The position numbers were made by a program, and so were the translations under genes. The notes beneath the pieces are model-generated. The model was not told the origin of the DNA. It saw only the letters and a list, made by a program, of their open reading frames with translations, and searched no databases. From Paenirhodobacter populi (lineage in GTDB: Bacteria > Pseudomonadota > Alphaproteobacteria > Rhodobacterales > Rhodobacteraceae), in contig NZ_SAUZ01000002.1 of the NCBI RefSeq assembly GCF_004022215.1, forward strand, positions 248,001 to 312,000: a DNA stretch of 64,000 nt. Reading direction: 5' to 3'. This document shows, piece by piece, positions 62,328 through 64,000 of the stretch (position 1 is its first letter; each line of letters opens with the position of its first letter).

Positions 62328-64000
62328 TCAGACGGATTCGGCCTGTTCCAGCGCCTCGAGCGCCGCCATCCAGAGCTCCTCGGCCCGGATCATGGCCGCG
62401 CTTGCCTCGGCATGTTTGCGCAGCCACTTGTTGCGGTCGTTCGCGCGGGCGGCATCGTAAAGTTCCGGATCCGCCAGTATTTCGTCAATCTTCCCAAGCA
62501 TTTCCGTCAGCTTGTGGACACGCTCCTCGCATTTCCGGGCCTCGGCCCGGAGGGTGAGGATCGTATCGCGCGACGGTTTCGCGGGCTTTTCCTTCGGCTT
62601 CGGCGCGGGTTTCGTGCCCGGATCCCCGGCCAGAAGCTCGGCCCGGTATTGTTCCAGATCGCCGGCATAGGGGGCGACCGCGCCGTCCTTCACCAGCCAG
62701 AGCCGGTCCGCCACCATCGACAGCAGGTGCATGTCGTGGCTGACCAGAATGACGGCGCCGGAATAGTCGTTCAGCGCCTCGACCAGCGCCTCGCGGCTTT
62801 CGATGTCGAGGTGGTTCGTCGGTTCGTCGAGGATCAGCAGATGCGGCGCGTCGATCGTCGCCAGCAGCAGCGACAGCCGCGCCTTCTGCCCACCCGAAAG
62901 CTTGCGCACCAGCGTTTCCGCCTGATCCGCATGCAGCCCGAAGCCCGCAAGCCGCGCCCGCAGCCGGGACTGGTGCTCGTTCGGGCGAAGCCGTTGCAGA
63001 TGTTGCAGGGGCGTGGCGTTCAGGTCCAGTTCATCGACCTGATGCTGGGCGAAATAGCCGATGCGCAGCCGCGAGGAGCGGGTGATGGTCCCGTCGATCG
63101 TCGGAAGTTTCCCGGCCAGCAGCTTGGAAAGCGTGGATTTCCCCTCGCCGTTCCTGCCCAGCAGGGCGATCCGGTCGTCCTGATCGATGCGCAGGTCGAG
63201 CCGTTTCAGCACCGGCTTGCCGTCATAGCCGACCGAGGCGCCCTCCATCGCGATGATCGGCGGCGAAAGCTGTTCCGGCGCGGGGAAGCTGAAGGCGACT
63301 TTCGCGGCTTCCTCGGGCGCGTTGATCGGCACCATCTTTTCCAGCATCTTGACGCGGGCCTGCGCCTGCACGGCCTTCGACGCCTTGGCCTTGAAGCGGT
63401 CGACGAAGCTTTGCAGATGGGCGCGGCGGGCCTCCTGCTTCTTCGCCTCGGCGGCCTGAACGGCGCGGGCGGCGGCGCGTTGGCGGGCGAACTGGTCGTA
63501 GGGGCCGCTCCACAGCGTCAGCTTGCGGTTTTCCAGATGCAGGATCGACCCCACGGCCCGGTTCAGCAATTCCCGATCGTGCGAGATGATGATGACCGTA
63601 TGCGGGTATTTCACCAGATAGCTTTCGAGCCACAGCGCCCCTTCGAGGTCGAGGTAGTTCGTCGGCTCGTCCAGCAGCAGCAGGTCGGGCTGCGCGAACA
63701 GCACCCCCGCCAGCGCGACGCGCATCCGCCAGCCGCCGGAGAAATCCGAACAGGGGCGCAACTGCGCCTCGGCGTCGAAGCCCAGCCCCTTGAGGATCGC
63801 CGAGGCGCGGCCCTCGGCCGACCAGGCGTCGATATCGGCCAACCGGGTCTGGATGTCGGCGATGCGATGGGGATCGGTGGCGGTCGCGGCCTCGGCCAGC
63901 AGCGCCGCGCGTTCGGTATCCGCCGCCAGCACCGTATCGAGCAGCGAGGTCGAGGAGGAAGGCACCTCCTGCGCGACACCGCCGATGCGGGCGCGCGAGG
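62328..64000 (-). CDS. ABC-F family ATPase (Uup/EttA-like), 5' end cut by the window
   Basis: The gene is open beyond the right edge, so the first Walker A is missing; 556 codons are seen. Visible: the first signature SGGWRMRVALAGVLF and Walker B LLLLDEPTNYLDLEGALW, the inter-domain linker (Arg/Lys-rich, AQARVKMLEKM), the second Walker A GRNGEGKST, signature LSGGQKARLSLLL and DEPTNHLDI, and a long charged C-terminal coiled coil. ABC-F proteins act on ribosomes, not membranes. The tail suggests the Uup-like or YheS-like group rather than EttA. Confidence 0.9.
   Translation of the reverse strand, partial: SRARIGGVAQEVPSSSTSLLDTVLAADTERAALLAEAATATDPHRIADIQTRLADIDAWSAEGRASAILKGLGFDAEAQLRPCSDFSGGWRMRVALAGVLFAQPDLLLLDEPTNYLDLEGALWLESYLVKYPHTVIIISHDRELLNRAVGSILHLENRKLTLWSGPYDQFARQRAAARAVQAAEAKKQEARRAHLQSFVDRFKAKASKAVQAQARVKMLEKMVPINAPEEAAKVAFSFPAPEQLSPPIIAMEGASVGYDGKPVLKRLDLRIDQDDRIALLGRNGEGKSTLSKLLAGKLPTIDGTITRSSRLRIGYFAQHQVDELDLNATPLQHLQRLRPNEHQSRLRARLAGFGLHADQAETLVRKLSGGQKARLSLLLATIDAPHLLILDEPTNHLDIESREALVEALNDYSGAVILVSHDMHLLSMVADRLWLVKDGAVAPYAGDLEQYRAELLAGDPGTKPAPKPKEKPAKPSRDTILTLRAEARKCEERVHKLTEMLGKIDEILADPELYDAARANDRNKWLRKHAEASAAMIRAEELWMAALEALEQAESV

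Overview
The window is GC-rich, densely coded chromosome of an alphaproteobacterium, almost certainly family Rhodobacteraceae (Rhodobacter/Rhodovulum/Paracoccus type). Evidence: an NDUFA12-type complex I accessory subunit, GapR (DUF2312), the neighbourhood NDUFA12-mlaD-DUF2155-aat-accC-accB, a VPLPA-CTERM surface protein, a ScfR-type short-chain acyl regulator, and a long alphaproteobacterial rplI. No tRNA, rRNA, CRISPR array, prophage or complete insertion sequence was seen. The mobile signal is limited to two MITE-like elements and a dispersed hairpin repeat.

Layout. 1-4.5 kb: a cut yjbH-like gene and a polyamine-type ABC importer (minus strand). 4.8-8.7 kb: an orphan ParA, a MITE, a class III aminotransferase, and the ribosomal operon rpsF-rpsR-rplI. 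8.9-12 kb: a tightly overlapping STAS-cheY-cheA-cheW operon. 12.3-19.4 kb: glk, a CorC/HlyC protein, xerD, two Rhodobacteraceae-type proteins, and divergent aroK-aroB. 19.4-24.4 kb: acs-adk and an MHS-family permease. 24.5-31.3 kb: an arsC-like gene with pyrD and DUF952, a 5'-nucleotidase, and a urate/allantoin degradation cluster. 31.5-39.1 kb: clpP, clpX, NDUFA12, mlaD, DUF2155, aat, a methyltransferase, and accC-accB. 39.2-45.2 kb: a RutR-like regulator, an N-carbamoyl amidohydrolase and an ABC importer for pyrimidine-type compounds. 45.5-52 kb: a sensory cluster (ScfR-type regulator, lone receiver, small membrane protein, symporter-histidine kinase fusion, FliM-like protein). 52-64 kb: a degenerate FadB-like protein, gapR, csbD, the VPLPA-CTERM protein, eno, an EamA transporter, an EEP-family hydrolase, selO, a nucleoside hydrolase, and a cut ABC-F gene.

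How genes work together. Acs makes acetyl-CoA with release of AMP, and adk overlaps it by ATGA, so AMP recycling is built into the operon. UraH, the PuuE-UraD fusion, ureidoglycine aminohydrolase and AllA cover most steps from 5-hydroxyisourate to glyoxylate. Urate oxidase and allantoate amidohydrolase are not identified here. The 39-45 kb cluster looks like reductive pyrimidine catabolism under a RutR-type operator, without the dihydropyrimidinase and dihydropyrimidine dehydrogenase genes.

The most interesting part is the 46-51 kb cluster. A CrbS/CbrA-like SSS-histidine kinase, a receiver with no output domain and an HTH regulator of the short-chain fatty-acyl family sit together. The regulator carries an internal segment resembling a histidine kinase dimerisation helix pair, including a His-Glu-Leu motif. 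TTTACA motifs with near-helical spacing occur both upstream of acs and, inverted, just upstream of this regulator. This suggests a short-chain fatty acid sensing circuit in which the receiver docks directly on the DNA-binding protein. That is a hypothesis, not something the sequence proves.
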